64,000 nt of DNA from Aliishimia sp963922415 (GCA_963922415.1 CAWUIP010000001.1:1-64000); one strand, 5' to 3'. Positions 8,667 through 17,706 are shown, counted from the stretch's first letter. Numbers and translations are program-made. Notes: generated by a model not told the origin, from the letters alone.

Positions 8667-9371
8667 TTAGCCAGCGGCCATTTGGTTGTGCTTGCGGCCC
8701 ACAAATTCCTTTGCGGTTTCAACGGCCACAGCCGCATCGCGGCAATAGGCATCTGCGCCGATGGCCTTGCCAAACTCGTCGTTCAGGGGCGCACCGCCCA
8801 CCAAAACGATGTAGTCGTCGCGCACGCCCTGTTCGACCATCGTGTCAATCACGACCTTCATGTAGGGCATTGTCGTGGTCAGAAGCGCGGACATGCCTAA
8901 AATGTCCGGCTGCTCGTTGGTGAGCGCTTCCATATACGCCTCGACCGCATTGTTAATGCCAAGATCAACAACCTCAAAGCCCGCGCCTTCCATCATCATC
9001 GACACCAAGTTCTTGCCAATGTCGTGAATGTCGCCCTTCACTGTGCCAATGACCATTTTGCCAACGCGCGGTGCACCGGTTTCGGCCAAGAGCGGTTTGA
9101 GGATGAACATCCCACCCTTCATTGCATTCGCGGCCAACAGCACCTCGGGCACGAACAAGATCCCATCGCGGAAGTCATTGCCTACAATGGTCATGCCGCC
9201 CACCAACGCCTCGGTCAGGACCCTGTAGGGTTCCCAGCCACGTTCGAGCAGGATATGCACACCCTCTTCGATTTCCTCTTTCAGGCCATCATAGAGGTCG
9301 TCGAACATCTGTTGGACGAGCTCGTCATCGTCGAGTTCGGACAGGATGATATCATCTACATCATCAGACAT
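8667..9371 (-). CDS. Corrinoid (B12-binding) methyltransferase subunit
   Basis: 234 aa from the ATG at 9371; a longer frame upstream to 9452 has no family-like residues. An acidic N-terminus and a helical cap domain (VHILLERGWEPYRVLTEALVGGMTIVGNDF) precede a Rossmann B12 domain. The cobalt-ligating motif GDIHDIGKNLV has His116 as the lower ligand. GMSALLTTTMPYMK and VLVGGAPLNDEFG complete the domain. This is the methyl carrier of a MetH-like or MtbC-like system, without fused substrate domains. A leader hairpin at 9401-9423 lies upstream. Confidence 0.9.
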   Translation of the reverse strand: MSDDVDDIILSELDDDELVQQMFDDLYDGLKEEIEEGVHILLERGWEPYRVLTEALVGGMTIVGNDFRDGILFVPEVLLAANAMKGGMFILKPLLAETGAPRVGKMVIGTVKGDIHDIGKNLVSMMMEGAGFEVVDLGINNAVEAYMEALTNEQPDILGMSALLTTTMPYMKVVIDTMVEQGVRDDYIVLVGGAPLNDEFGKAIGADAYCRDAAVAVETAKEFVGRKHNQMAAG

Positions 9372-9538
9372 GGGCCAATCCTTTATGCGTGTCCCAAGGG
9401 GCAATGGCGGTTCGTACCGCATTGTAACGGCGACGAAAAGAACACTAGGCAAGAAACGACATCGCCCGTTTCAGCCGCGACTAAATTTGTCACATCGCTG
9501 TGCGTATAGGCTGATGTGTTGAAGAAAGACTTGCGTTT

Positions 9539-9553
9539 GTTCCCGTAATGTTC
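9539..9553 (+). promoter_or_regulatory. Candidate LexA (SOS) box, GTTC-N7-GTTC
   Basis: GTTC at 9539-9542 and GTTC at 9550-9553 are separated by exactly seven bases. This direct-repeat form is the known LexA operator of alphaproteobacteria. It ends 16 bp before the ATG of the radical SAM gene, where a repressor would block the promoter. One match of eight fixed bases can arise by chance, but the position is right. Confidence 0.55.
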
Positions 9554-9569
9554 TCTTTTTGGTGCTGCC

Positions 9570-10643
9570 ATGCCGCTGCCCTTGATCCCACCGCGTGCCC
9601 GCGCCTCCCAGACCAACGCGACCGGTCGGTTTGAGCGTGTGGCCTCTGTGCGCGAGGCGGATGGCTGGTCCGACTCGCGGCTTGATGATCCGGCCTGTGT
9701 AACTGAGGTGCGCGATGAGATGGCGCGTACGATCATCAGCTATAACAAGTCGCCGGACTTGCCATTCGACCGCGCGATAAACCCCTACCGCGGTTGCGAA
9801 CACGGGTGCATTTACTGCTTTGCTCGACCCAGCCACGCCTATTTGGGGTTGTCGCCTGGGCTCGACTTTGAGACGCGCCTGATCGCGCGGCCCAACGCGG
9901 CGGAACGGTTGCAATCCGAGTTGGCGGCGCCTGGATACCGCGTCGCGGCCATGGCGCTTGGCACGAATACCGATCCCTATCAGCCGGTGGATCAAAGTCG
10001 TCAGATTACACGCGCGTGTGTGAAGGTTTTGGCCGACGCGCGTCATCCGCTGGCTATTGTCACGAAGGGCACCTTAGTGGAGCGCGACATCGATATTCTC
10101 TCCGAAATGGCAGCGCAGGGCTTGGCGCGGGTCGGGATCTCGATCACGACGCTGGACGCAACTCTGTCGCGAAAGATGGAGCCGCGCGCACCTGCGCCAG
10201 CTCGGCGTTTGCGGACGATTGAGCGTTTGGCGGAGGCGGGGATCGAGGTGCGGATTATGGCCTCGCCCATGGTGCCTGCGCTGACGGACCCAGAGTTGGA
10301 GCACATCTTGGAAGCTGGGCGCGATGCTGGCGCGCGGCAGGCCAGTTGGATCATGTTGCGGTTGCCGCGCGAGGTGTCAGCGCTGTGGCAAGAATGGCTG
10401 GCGGTGCATTACCCGGACCGTGCCGCGCGCATCATGGCGCGGCTGCGCGAGATGCATGGCGGGCGCGACTACGATGCGCGCTGGGGGCACCGGATGCGCG
10501 GCGAAGGGCCATATGCCGAAATCGTTGCCAAACGGTTCCGGGTCGCATGCAAGCGCCTTGGCCTGTCGGAAGCTGCAGCCCCGCTGCGGACAGATTTGTT
10601 CAAGCCACCGCACTCAGACGTTCGACAGATGGCGTTGCTTTAA
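9570..10643 (+). CDS. PA0069/Rv2578c-type radical SAM protein (SplB-related)
   Basis: 357 aa. The 4Fe-4S cluster motif is Cys76, Cys80 and Cys83 (RGCEHGCIYCFARP), with the CxxxCxxC spacing of radical SAM enzymes. The family-specific block SHAYLGLSPGLDFET follows, then the barrel strands (MALGTNTDPYQPVDQ, LAIVTKGTLVERDID, VGISITTLD). It belongs to the COG1533 group that includes spore photoproduct lyase, but the substrate of this branch is not established to my knowledge. It is divergent from the corrinoid gene, convergent with bmt, and preceded by a LexA-like box, hinting at a DNA-damage role. Confidence 0.88.
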   Translation: MPLPLIPPRARASQTNATGRFERVASVREADGWSDSRLDDPACVTEVRDEMARTIISYNKSPDLPFDRAINPYRGCEHGCIYCFARPSHAYLGLSPGLDFETRLIARPNAAERLQSELAAPGYRVAAMALGTNTDPYQPVDQSRQITRACVKVLADARHPLAIVTKGTLVERDIDILSEMAAQGLARVGISITTLDATLSRKMEPRAPAPARRLRTIERLAEAGIEVRIMASPMVPALTDPELEHILEAGRDAGARQASWIMLRLPREVSALWQEWLAVHYPDRAARIMARLREMHGGRDYDARWGHRMRGEGPYAEIVAKRFRVACKRLGLSEAAAPLRTDLFKPPHSDVRQMALL

Positions 10644-10647
10644 GACC

Positions 10648-11670
10648 TCAGGCCGCACGACGGCGATTGCGACGCTTCGGCGCCGGACCTCCGCCATCCG
10701 TACCATCGCTTTCAGAACTGAAGCCGCCCAGCGCCTCTGTGATCGCTTCAAGGCTGGGGCGTTCACCGCGTGGTTGCGTATCGAGGGCTGCGCGCATGTG
10801 GCGCAGATGATCTGGCGTCGTCCCGCAGCAGCCACCAATGATCCGTGCGCCACTGTCGCGGGCCAAGAGCGCATATTCCGCCATTAACTCCGGCGTGCCG
10901 TCATAGTGGATGTGGCCGTGCACATATTTTGGAATGCCTGCGTTGCCTTTGGCGATGATCGGATACTCTGTGCCTGTGGCCGAGAACCCTTGCACAGTGC
11001 GCAAGAGGTCAGATGCGCCCACGCCGCAATTGGCCCCAAACGCAATCGGCGGATTGGGGATCTGTGCCAGCATCGTGACCATGTCAGTACTCGTGACGCC
11101 CATCATGGTGCGCCCGGCTGTGTCAAAGCTCATGGTGCCGCACCAATCGATACCGGCACGCGCAAAGCCTTCGGCCGCTGCAAGAAACTCTTCGGGCGCG
11201 CTGATGGTTTCTAGCCACGCCACATCGGCGCCGCCGTCTTTGAGCCCTTCGGCTGTCTCGTGGAACATCTCAACCGCGTTGTCGTGGCTCAATGTGCCAA
11301 CTGGTTCCATAATCTCGCCGGTCGGGCCGACAGATCCCGCGACGATCACAGTCCGGTCTTCTTTGTCGGCCAACTCGCGGCCAATTTCTGCGGCGACTTT
11401 AGACAGGCGATAGGCATCTTTTTCGGCGCCGTGCAACTTCAGCCGCGAGGCGTTGGCGCCAAAGGAGTTGGTCAGGAATAGGTCAGATCCCGCCTCAATT
11501 GCGCCGCGGTACAAATCAGCGATCCGGTCGGGATGCTCGTCATTCCACATCTCGGGCGCGTCACCCGAAGAAAGGCCCGCGTTGAAAAGGTTTGTGCCTG
11601 TTGCACCGTCGGCAAGCAGCACACCTTTTTCGTCGAGAAGGCGGGCGAGAGGGTTTTGCGTTTGGGTCAT
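10648..11670 (-). CDS. bmt: Homocysteine S-methyltransferase (betaine-homocysteine type / MetH N-module)
   Basis: 340 aa. Residues 10-290 are a homocysteine methyltransferase barrel: DGATGTNLFN near the start, FLTNSFGANASRLK, and three zinc-binding cysteines, Cys215 (FGANCGVG) and Cys281-Cys282 (IGGCCGTTPDHL). The tail is low in structure and basic (KRRNRRRAA). It makes methionine from homocysteine; the methyl donor may be betaine or a methyl-corrinoid. Its nearness to a free corrinoid protein and DUF1638 makes the split methionine synthase role likely. It is separated from them by the radical SAM gene on the other strand. Confidence 0.88.
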   Translation of the reverse strand: MTQTQNPLARLLDEKGVLLADGATGTNLFNAGLSSGDAPEMWNDEHPDRIADLYRGAIEAGSDLFLTNSFGANASRLKLHGAEKDAYRLSKVAAEIGRELADKEDRTVIVAGSVGPTGEIMEPVGTLSHDNAVEMFHETAEGLKDGGADVAWLETISAPEEFLAAAEGFARAGIDWCGTMSFDTAGRTMMGVTSTDMVTMLAQIPNPPIAFGANCGVGASDLLRTVQGFSATGTEYPIIAKGNAGIPKYVHGHIHYDGTPELMAEYALLARDSGARIIGGCCGTTPDHLRHMRAALDTQPRGERPSLEAITEALGGFSSESDGTDGGGPAPKRRNRRRAA

Positions 11671-11700
11671 GACCGCTCCAGTCTTTGAGCGATGTGCGTG

Positions 11701-13617
11701 TCACGCTGCCGATTTTGAGGCAACTTCATTATTCTCATCATTTATATGAATTTCCTTGAAGTCGGATGCCTCAGCTTCGGGGAGGGGCACCGGTCGCATG
11801 ACCTCCCGCGCAATGTCGGCCAGCCCAATGCACAGTGCGAGCAGATTGGGGGCAGCCACATAGCGTGGCGTCCATGTGGGCGCGAAGGCCGATTTGAATT
11901 GGCGCAAGCCTGCCGCGTGGGAGTATCCTGCTGTGTAGATCGCAAAAGCCCGCCACAGGGCGCTTGACGGATTAGGGCAGGCGGGCGCTGCAGCCAAACA
12001 CAGGTGGCCAATCTCTTGGGCGCGCGCATCGGCGAGGGCAGTCGCCACAATTTTATAAATCGTGCCATCCGGCGCGCCTTGGCCGTCGCGCATGAGGTCA
12101 AGTGACCATTCAAGCTCTGTTGCGTGAAAACTCGCAAATGCAACGGCGATGCCGTCTACACGGGCGACATAAACTCGTTGGCCTGACAGGTAGGACGGGC
12201 AAAACCGTCCCATTGTGGCTCCGCGTGCGGGCCCGTGACGCGCTTGCCAGTCCGCGTCGAGTGCTGCGAGGGCTGCCATGTCGCCCACGTGCGCCCTCTC
12301 GACCGTAACGCCGGCCCTGTCGGCCTTCCGCAACTTTCGCCGCAACCCAGAACACGCAGGACACTGCACATCAAACGTAGCAGGTATCACCATCGCTTCA
12401 TCGGCAAGATGTATCACTGACCAGCCTGCGGTACGCGCGCGCACAGCGGTTTGGGCGGAGCATTTGTAGAGAACGGCAAACCGATTGCGCTGCCGCGCGC
12501 GCCGCGCCAGCTCCGGAAAGAAAGCCTTTCGGGGGGCCTCTGAGGGATCAAAGAGGCCAATGAAGGTCTGCGCTGTTCGCGAGACGGCCATCAGATGCCC
12601 TGCAATATAGGCGACCTGGCCGCCTGTCTGGCGAATAACACCCGACTCTGCGCGGGGAAGTTCGGCCAAAGACGTCAGGTTTAGCTCTTCGGCACGGCCA
12701 GATGCGACACCGCGTTTTGGCGCAAAGGTCAGGTAAACAAAGGCCAAGATCGCGGGGGCCACGTAATAGACAATGCGAAACGCCCCAAAGGCGACCAAGA
12801 GTGCGGCCGTGTCGGGAACTTGCGGCATCGTGTAGCTGGCGATTGAAAGCAAAGTCAGATCAAAAGGGCCTGCACCGGCGGGCGTTCCCGATAAGACCCC
12901 GACCGCGAGCGCGACTGCAAATGCGGTCAGGAACGGCCAGAAAGCAACCGCAACCTCAGCGGGCAGCAGGGCGTACAGCGCCAATCCCGCATAGCCTATG
13001 TCGACGAACGCCCACAAAATTGCGGCCCCATGCGCGCGCAGTGATGGCATGTGCATTGACACGCGACCGAGCTGCCAGTGCGGCCACCAAACAGTGGCCA
13101 ACAGTGCGCAAAACACGCATATCAGTGTGGTGATGGCGAGCCAGGACGCCGCCGCGTTGGTCGCACCAAGCAGAGCGATGGTGGCAATGGTCGCGGCCAT
13201 GCCAAAGACAAACGTCAATGTGGTAAAGACAGTGATGCGCGCCGCCATCGCTGCTCCGATGTCGGGCAAAAGCCGCCATCGCACCAGCCCGCCCACAACG
13301 GGTCCTGCGCCCAGCGCCTGACCCAAGGCCACAGCGGCAGCACCCGCGGCGCGGCCGCGATAGGGCGCTACATTTGTGTGGAAATGACGGTGGCCGATCA
13401 GATCATACTGGCTTACGGCGGCCAAGCTGACGGCGGTTGCGACACCTGCCAAAACCCACTGCCAAAGACCAATTGCGGCCCAATAGGCCGTGATCTGCGC
13501 AGACTCCAGACCAGACAAAACCGGCCACAAAAGCGCAAACGACCCAATCAGCCATGCAAGCGGGATCAGGCGCGACAGCCACGCCTTAAACCCATTTTTC
13601 AAATGAAACGCCGACAT
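11701..13617 (-). CDS. MprF-like membrane protein with DUF2156 domain
   Basis: 638 aa from the ATG at 13617 (a GTG at 13623 is possible). Residues 1 to about 325 contain about eight hydrophobic segments, the flippase-like half of MprF. Residues about 340-620 are a soluble DUF2156 (GNAT-like) half with CSAQTAVRARTAGWSVIHLADEAMV and CPSYLSGQRVYVARVDG. MprF proteins attach lysine or alanine to phosphatidylglycerol and flip the product. A shortened family member could use another acyl donor. It sits 30 nt downstream of the bmt start, same strand. Confidence 0.82.
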   Translation of the reverse strand: MSAFHLKNGFKAWLSRLIPLAWLIGSFALLWPVLSGLESAQITAYWAAIGLWQWVLAGVATAVSLAAVSQYDLIGHRHFHTNVAPYRGRAAGAAAVALGQALGAGPVVGGLVRWRLLPDIGAAMAARITVFTTLTFVFGMAATIATIALLGATNAAASWLAITTLICVFCALLATVWWPHWQLGRVSMHMPSLRAHGAAILWAFVDIGYAGLALYALLPAEVAVAFWPFLTAFAVALAVGVLSGTPAGAGPFDLTLLSIASYTMPQVPDTAALLVAFGAFRIVYYVAPAILAFVYLTFAPKRGVASGRAEELNLTSLAELPRAESGVIRQTGGQVAYIAGHLMAVSRTAQTFIGLFDPSEAPRKAFFPELARRARQRNRFAVLYKCSAQTAVRARTAGWSVIHLADEAMVIPATFDVQCPACSGLRRKLRKADRAGVTVERAHVGDMAALAALDADWQARHGPARGATMGRFCPSYLSGQRVYVARVDGIAVAFASFHATELEWSLDLMRDGQGAPDGTIYKIVATALADARAQEIGHLCLAAAPACPNPSSALWRAFAIYTAGYSHAAGLRQFKSAFAPTWTPRYVAAPNLLALCIGLADIAREVMRPVPLPEAEASDFKEIHINDENNEVASKSAA

Positions 13618-13707
13618 CTTCACCCCTACACCACGGGCGCAGGTCTATCAGCGACGTGTGACTAAGGGTTTAATAGGCCGGCGCGTTTGACGCCAAGCCG
13701 CATCAGA

Positions 13708-14025
13708 TCACGAGGTCTCGGACATCAATTGCGCTTTGGCCTCCGCCATAAGGGCTTTCATCTGCGCGCGGATCGTGTCCTCGTCTGCTTTATCACCAAG
13801 ATCGCCCGAGACTTTGCGGTAGACATCTTCGTCGCCGGCCTCTTCGAAGTCGGACTTTACGACGTCTTTGGCGTAGGCTTCTGCATCATCACCGGTCTTG
13901 CCCAGCAACTCTGCCGCCCAAAGCCCCAAAAGCTTGTTGCGCCGCGCTTCGGCTTTGAACTGCATCTCCGCATCATGGGCGAACTTGTTTTCAAATGCGT
14001 TCTCACGGTCTTCAAAGGTGCTCAT
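13708..14025 (-). CDS. DUF1476 protein, F1-ATPase inhibitor zeta-type subunit
   Basis: 105 aa from the ATG at 14025. The whole protein is the DUF1476 domain: MSTFEDRENAFENKFAHD at the start, then FKAEARRNKLLGLWAAE and a helical C-terminus. In Paracoccus denitrificans this family is the zeta subunit, whose N-terminal segment blocks rotation of F1 in the hydrolytic direction. Here the N-terminal inhibitory stretch is well conserved. It is monocistronic and divergent from purC. Confidence 0.92.
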   Translation of the reverse strand: MSTFEDRENAFENKFAHDAEMQFKAEARRNKLLGLWAAELLGKTGDDAEAYAKDVVKSDFEEAGDEDVYRKVSGDLGDKADEDTIRAQMKALMAEAKAQLMSETS

Positions 14026-14188
14026 GTGGCTCTCGCTAATGGTGGTTGTTCCGTTACGGTTAGATATGCGTCCTGGCCGCGCGCATGCAAGGGGTGTGAG
14101 GCTGCTTGGCATTGTTCAGGGCTTGGCGTAAGAGGTCGCAGCACCCCGTGTCGCCGCAGGGCCCGGGTCGACCGTTGAAAGGATGCCG

Positions 14189-14950
14189 ATGGCGCGCCGC
14201 AAAAAGATCTACGAAGGCAAAGCAAAGATACTCTACGAAGGCCCAGAGCCCGGCACGATCGTTCAATATTTTAAAGACGATGCGACGGCCTACAATGCAG
14301 AAAAACACGATGTGATCGAAGGCAAGGGCGTGCTCAACAATCGCCTAAGCGAGTTTTTCATGTCTGGCCTAAATCAGGTGGGTGTTCCGACGCACTTTCT
14401 GAAGCGGTTGAATATGCGCGAACAACTGGTGCGGTCGTGCGAGATTATTCCGCTTGAGATCATTGTTCGGAACTTTGCCGCCGGATCCATGTCGAAGCGT
14501 CTTGGGATCGAAGAAGGCACGCAACTGCCGCGTCCCATTGTGGAATATTGCTATAAGAACGATGATTTGGGTGATCCATTGGTCACCGAAGAGCATATCG
14601 CCGCCTTCGGATGGGCCAGTCAGCAGGACATGGACGACATTGTAAGCCTGGCGCTGCGCGTGAATGACTTCATGAGCGGCGTTCTGTTCGGCGTTGGAAT
14701 TCGGTTGGTCGACTTCAAAATCGAGATTGGCCGCATCTACGACGGAGACTTTATGCGGCTCATCGTGGCCGACGAGATTAGCCCGGACTCGTGCCGATTG
14801 TGGGACATGGAGACAGGTCAACGGCTGGATAAAGACGTGTTCCGGCGCGACTTGGGATCGCTCACAGACGCCTACACAGAAGTGGCGATGCGTCTTGGGG
14901 TCATGCCGAAAAACACGGGCCAGTTCAGCAAACCAACGCTGATCAACTGA
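14189..14950 (+). CDS. purC: SAICAR synthetase
   Basis: 253 aa from the ATG at 14189, which has the site gaaagg at proper distance; the in-frame ATG at 14183 has none. It joins aspartate to CAIR in purine synthesis. Motifs: KKIYEGKAKILYEG with the ATP-binding Lys, NRLSEFFM, PLEIIVRNFAAGSM, FKIEIGRIYDGDFMRLIVADEISPDSCRLWD. The length is standard for the bacterial short form. It leads purC-purS-purQ. Confidence 0.97.
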   Translation: MARRKKIYEGKAKILYEGPEPGTIVQYFKDDATAYNAEKHDVIEGKGVLNNRLSEFFMSGLNQVGVPTHFLKRLNMREQLVRSCEIIPLEIIVRNFAAGSMSKRLGIEEGTQLPRPIVEYCYKNDDLGDPLVTEEHIAAFGWASQQDMDDIVSLALRVNDFMSGVLFGVGIRLVDFKIEIGRIYDGDFMRLIVADEISPDSCRLWDMETGQRLDKDVFRRDLGSLTDAYTEVAMRLGVMPKNTGQFSKPTLIN

Positions 14951-14978
14951 CGCATAGGAACGAAAAGAGGTGGCAGGG

Positions 14979-15209
14979 ATGAAAGCACGCGTGCATGTCA
15001 TGCTGAAAAACGGAGTTCTGGACCCCCAGGGCGAAGCGGTGCGTCATGCGCTTGGAGCGCTTGGCTTTGAAGGGGTTGAGGGCGTGCGCCAAGGCAAAGT
15101 CATTGAGTTGGACCTCGCCGATGGCATCTCTGAGACTGCGATCAAAGACATGTGTGAAAAACTGCTCGCCAATACAGTGATTGAAAGCTATCGGGTGGAG
15201 CTTCTGTGA
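14979..15209 (+). CDS. purS: FGAM synthase small subunit PurS
   Basis: 76 aa from the ATG at 14979 with aaagagg upstream; a GTG at 14970 would add three residues. PurS bridges PurL and PurQ in the three-part FGAM synthase. It shows the family pattern KARVHVMLKNGVLDPQGEAV, GVRQGKVIELDL and a C-terminal NTVIESYRVEL. The stop lies 2 nt before the purQ ATG. The large subunit gene purL is not in the window. Confidence 0.96.
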   Translation: MKARVHVMLKNGVLDPQGEAVRHALGALGFEGVEGVRQGKVIELDLADGISETAIKDMCEKLLANTVIESYRVELL

Positions 15210-15211
15210 CC

Positions 15212-15880
15212 ATGCGCGCTGGTGTTTTGGTCTTTCCTGGATCGAACTGCGATCGAGATCTAGAAGTTGCCTTCCGGGCTGCGGGTTTTCAAGTCGAGAT
15301 GGTTTGGCACAAGGAAACAACCCTGCCAGATGGCCTGGACATTGTCGGCGTGCCTGGCGGCTTTTCCTATGGGGATTACTTGCGCTGCGGCGCTATCGCG
15401 GCGCGGTCGCCGATCTGCAGCGCGCTCGTTGCCCATGCAGAGCGGGGCGGGTTGGTTTTGGGCATCTGCAATGGCTTCCAAATCCTCACCGAAACAGGCC
15501 TTTTACCCGGTGCTCTGCTCCAAAATGCGAAACTGAAATACATTTGCAAAACTGTTGCGTTGAAGGTGGCAACTGAAAGCAGCCTCTTCACATCCGGGTA
15601 TGCGGCGGGGGATATCGTCGACATTCCGATCGCGCATCATGAAGGCAACTACTTCGCCGATGATGACACAATTTCCCGTTTAAAAGACGAGGACAGAATC
15701 GCCTTCACCTATTGCGACACGCCGAACGGCGCGAAGGCTGATATTGCGGGCATTTTAAGCGAAAACCGCCGGATCCTCGGCATGATGCCGCACCCCGAAC
15801 GAGCAGCCGATCCCGGCCACGGCGGCAACGATGGTGCCGCGCTCTTTCGGGCATTGGCAGACAGCCTGACTTTGGTTTGA
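15212..15880 (+). CDS. purQ: FGAM synthase glutaminase subunit PurQ
   Basis: 222 aa from the ATG at 15212; a GTG at 15206 overlapping the purS stop is an alternative. It is a class I glutamine amidotransferase supplying ammonia to PurL. The oxyanion block is GVPGGFSYGDYLRCG, the nucleophile is the Cys in LGICNGFQIL, and the His-Glu pair is in MMPHPERAAD near the C-terminus. It is tightly coupled to purS. A 59-bp gap then separates it from dctB. Confidence 0.96.
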   Translation: MRAGVLVFPGSNCDRDLEVAFRAAGFQVEMVWHKETTLPDGLDIVGVPGGFSYGDYLRCGAIAARSPICSALVAHAERGGLVLGICNGFQILTETGLLPGALLQNAKLKYICKTVALKVATESSLFTSGYAAGDIVDIPIAHHEGNYFADDDTISRLKDEDRIAFTYCDTPNGAKADIAGILSENRRILGMMPHPERAADPGHGGNDGAALFRALADSLTLV

Positions 15881-15916
15881 CTTGAGCAAGCCCTAAGAGC
15901 GCCTTAATCTCGGCCC

Positions 15917-15940
15917 ATGACCGAGGTTAAATATATCTAA
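15917..15940 (+). other. Seven-codon leader ORF overlapping the dctB start
   Basis: The frame ATG ACC GAG GTT AAA TAT ATC TAA encodes MTEVKYI. Its stop overlaps the dctB start (TAATG). The 10-bp ATGACCGAGG at 15917-15926 is repeated at 15940-15949, the dctB start itself. It could be a coupled leader peptide or merely a small duplication. Its translation is unproven. Confidence 0.3.
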
Positions 15941-17706
15941 TGACCGAGGCAGTTCGCAGATCCACAGGCGACGCGTCCCAACGACGCGTGCGCATCGTCT
16001 TTTTGGCGGTCTTTGCCGTGGCGTCTTTGACGGTATGGATTACAAATCGGCTGCTGAGTGAGCGCTTCATCGAAGACACGCGCGGCGAGGCAGAGTTGCA
16101 GGTGACCCTGAACAGCGGCAACCTGATGGCTGAGCTGCGCCAGAACCGCATCGTGCCACAGCTATTGTCGCGCGACCCTGAACTGATCGATGCTTTGGTC
16201 ACATCGAACTTCTCCGGCTCCACGCAACGTCTCATGACCTTCCAAGAAGAGACCGGCGTCGCGTCACTTATGCTGCTGGACCTTGATGGGCGTAGTATGG
16301 CGTCCACCGACCGCAATCGGCTTGGCACACAACACAGTGCGCGCGCTTATTTTGTTGAAGCTTTACGAGCACCTGACACGATATTCACGGTCGAGCGGCG
16401 CGAGACGGGCGGCTATGCCTTTGTCTATTCCCGGCGCGTCGTGTCCGGCTCCGTGCCGCTCGGTGTGATCCTGGTAGAGGTCGATCTTCAGAAATTCGAA
16501 CGGGCCTGGTCTGGGATCGCAGAAGCGTTTTTGGTGCTCGACAGCGCGGGTACCGTGATCTTGTCGACGCGTCCGCAGTGGCGCGGGTCGACGGAAGAGG
16601 CGGCTTTGGCGGCTGAACAGGATCCGGGTGCCTTCGGTTGGGCGCGCCGTCTTGGTGCGGACTGGTCGATGCCGCAATCTGACACCTACCTTCAGGACGA
16701 GCCGATGATCCGTCTGGAAACCCGCGTGCCGTTCCGGGGGTGGCGCATGGTGTCCTACACCTCTTTTGCCACAGTGCGCGAACGCGTGAACGGTGTTTTG
16801 GCGCTCGAAATCATGGTCTTTGCGATTCTCTTGGCGCTCGCGTTCTACGCCCAGAACCGAAAATCGGCGGACCGTGCTTCCCTTTTTGCGCGAGAGTCGG
16901 CAGAGCTCCGCACGCTAAACCAGCAGCTCCAGCAAGAAATCGCCGAGCGTTTGCGCGTCCAAGAGAGCCTCGCGGTGGCGGAACAGACGCTCGAACAATC
17001 CAGCAAATTGGCGGCTCTGGGCGAGATGTCGGCGGCTGTCAGTCACGAGTTGAACCAACCTTTAGCGGCGATGAAAACCTATCTTGCGGGGGCCAAGCTT
17101 TTGCTGAGGCGCAATCGACCGGATGAGGCGCTTTCGGCCTTCAGGCGGATCGATGATCTGATCGAGCGGATGGGCATGATCACCCGCCAATTGAAGTCTT
17201 ATGCACGCAAAGGGCAGGCAGCCTGGAGCCCTGTGAATATGCAAGATGCACTGGCCTCTAGCCTTGCGATGATGGAGCCGCAGCTGCGCCAGCGCGAGGT
17301 CCTGATCAACCGCAACTTCCCGCGCGAGCCGGTCGAGGTTCTGGGCGATCAGCTCCGCATCGAGCAGGTTATGATCAACCTCTTGCGCAACGCCCTCGAC
17401 GCCACCAAATCCCAAAAAGAGGCCCGGATCGATATCATCTTGGCCGCGGGCGAGTCCGCGGTGGTCACGATCCGCGACAATGGCCCCGGGATCGAGAACA
17501 AGAATGAGCTTTTTGAGCCCTTTTACACCACCAAGCAGCCCGGAGACGGCGTTGGCCTGGGGCTTGCGATCTCGTCTGGCATCGTCAACGAGTTGGGAGG
17601 ACGGCTCCGTGCCCGCAACGGACAGAAAGGCGGCGCGGTGTTTGAAGTGCATCTGCCGATCCACGAGAATGGTCTCGCTGGGTCGGATGTAACAGCAGCA
17701 GAGTGA
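15940..17706 (+). CDS. dctB: DctB-type C4-dicarboxylate sensor histidine kinase
   Basis: 588 aa. Membrane segments near residues 20-38 and about 285-305 flank a large periplasmic sensor like that of DctB. A coiled coil (ELRTLNQQLQQEIAERLRVQESL) leads to the dimerisation domain with phospho-acceptor His369 (SAAVSHELNQPLAAMK). ATPase motifs: INLLRNALDA, IRDNGPGI and GVGLGLAISSG. Its stop is 12 nt from the dctD ATG. Family members sense succinate, fumarate or malate and control uptake; no dct transporter gene is in the window. Confidence 0.88.
   Translation: MTEAVRRSTGDASQRRVRIVFLAVFAVASLTVWITNRLLSERFIEDTRGEAELQVTLNSGNLMAELRQNRIVPQLLSRDPELIDALVTSNFSGSTQRLMTFQEETGVASLMLLDLDGRSMASTDRNRLGTQHSARAYFVEALRAPDTIFTVERRETGGYAFVYSRRVVSGSVPLGVILVEVDLQKFERAWSGIAEAFLVLDSAGTVILSTRPQWRGSTEEAALAAEQDPGAFGWARRLGADWSMPQSDTYLQDEPMIRLETRVPFRGWRMVSYTSFATVRERVNGVLALEIMVFAILLALAFYAQNRKSADRASLFARESAELRTLNQQLQQEIAERLRVQESLAVAEQTLEQSSKLAALGEMSAAVSHELNQPLAAMKTYLAGAKLLLRRNRPDEALSAFRRIDDLIERMGMITRQLKSYARKGQAAWSPVNMQDALASSLAMMEPQLRQREVLINRNFPREPVEVLGDQLRIEQVMINLLRNALDATKSQKEARIDIILAAGESAVVTIRDNGPGIENKNELFEPFYTTKQPGDGVGLGLAISSGIVNELGGRLRARNGQKGGAVFEVHLPIHENGLAGSDVTAAE

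Noticed and set aside
9372..9569. Possible cobalamin or SAM riboswitch before the corrinoid gene
   Set aside because: No B12-box-like or SAM-aptamer consensus could be identified on either strand; only a simple hairpin was seen.
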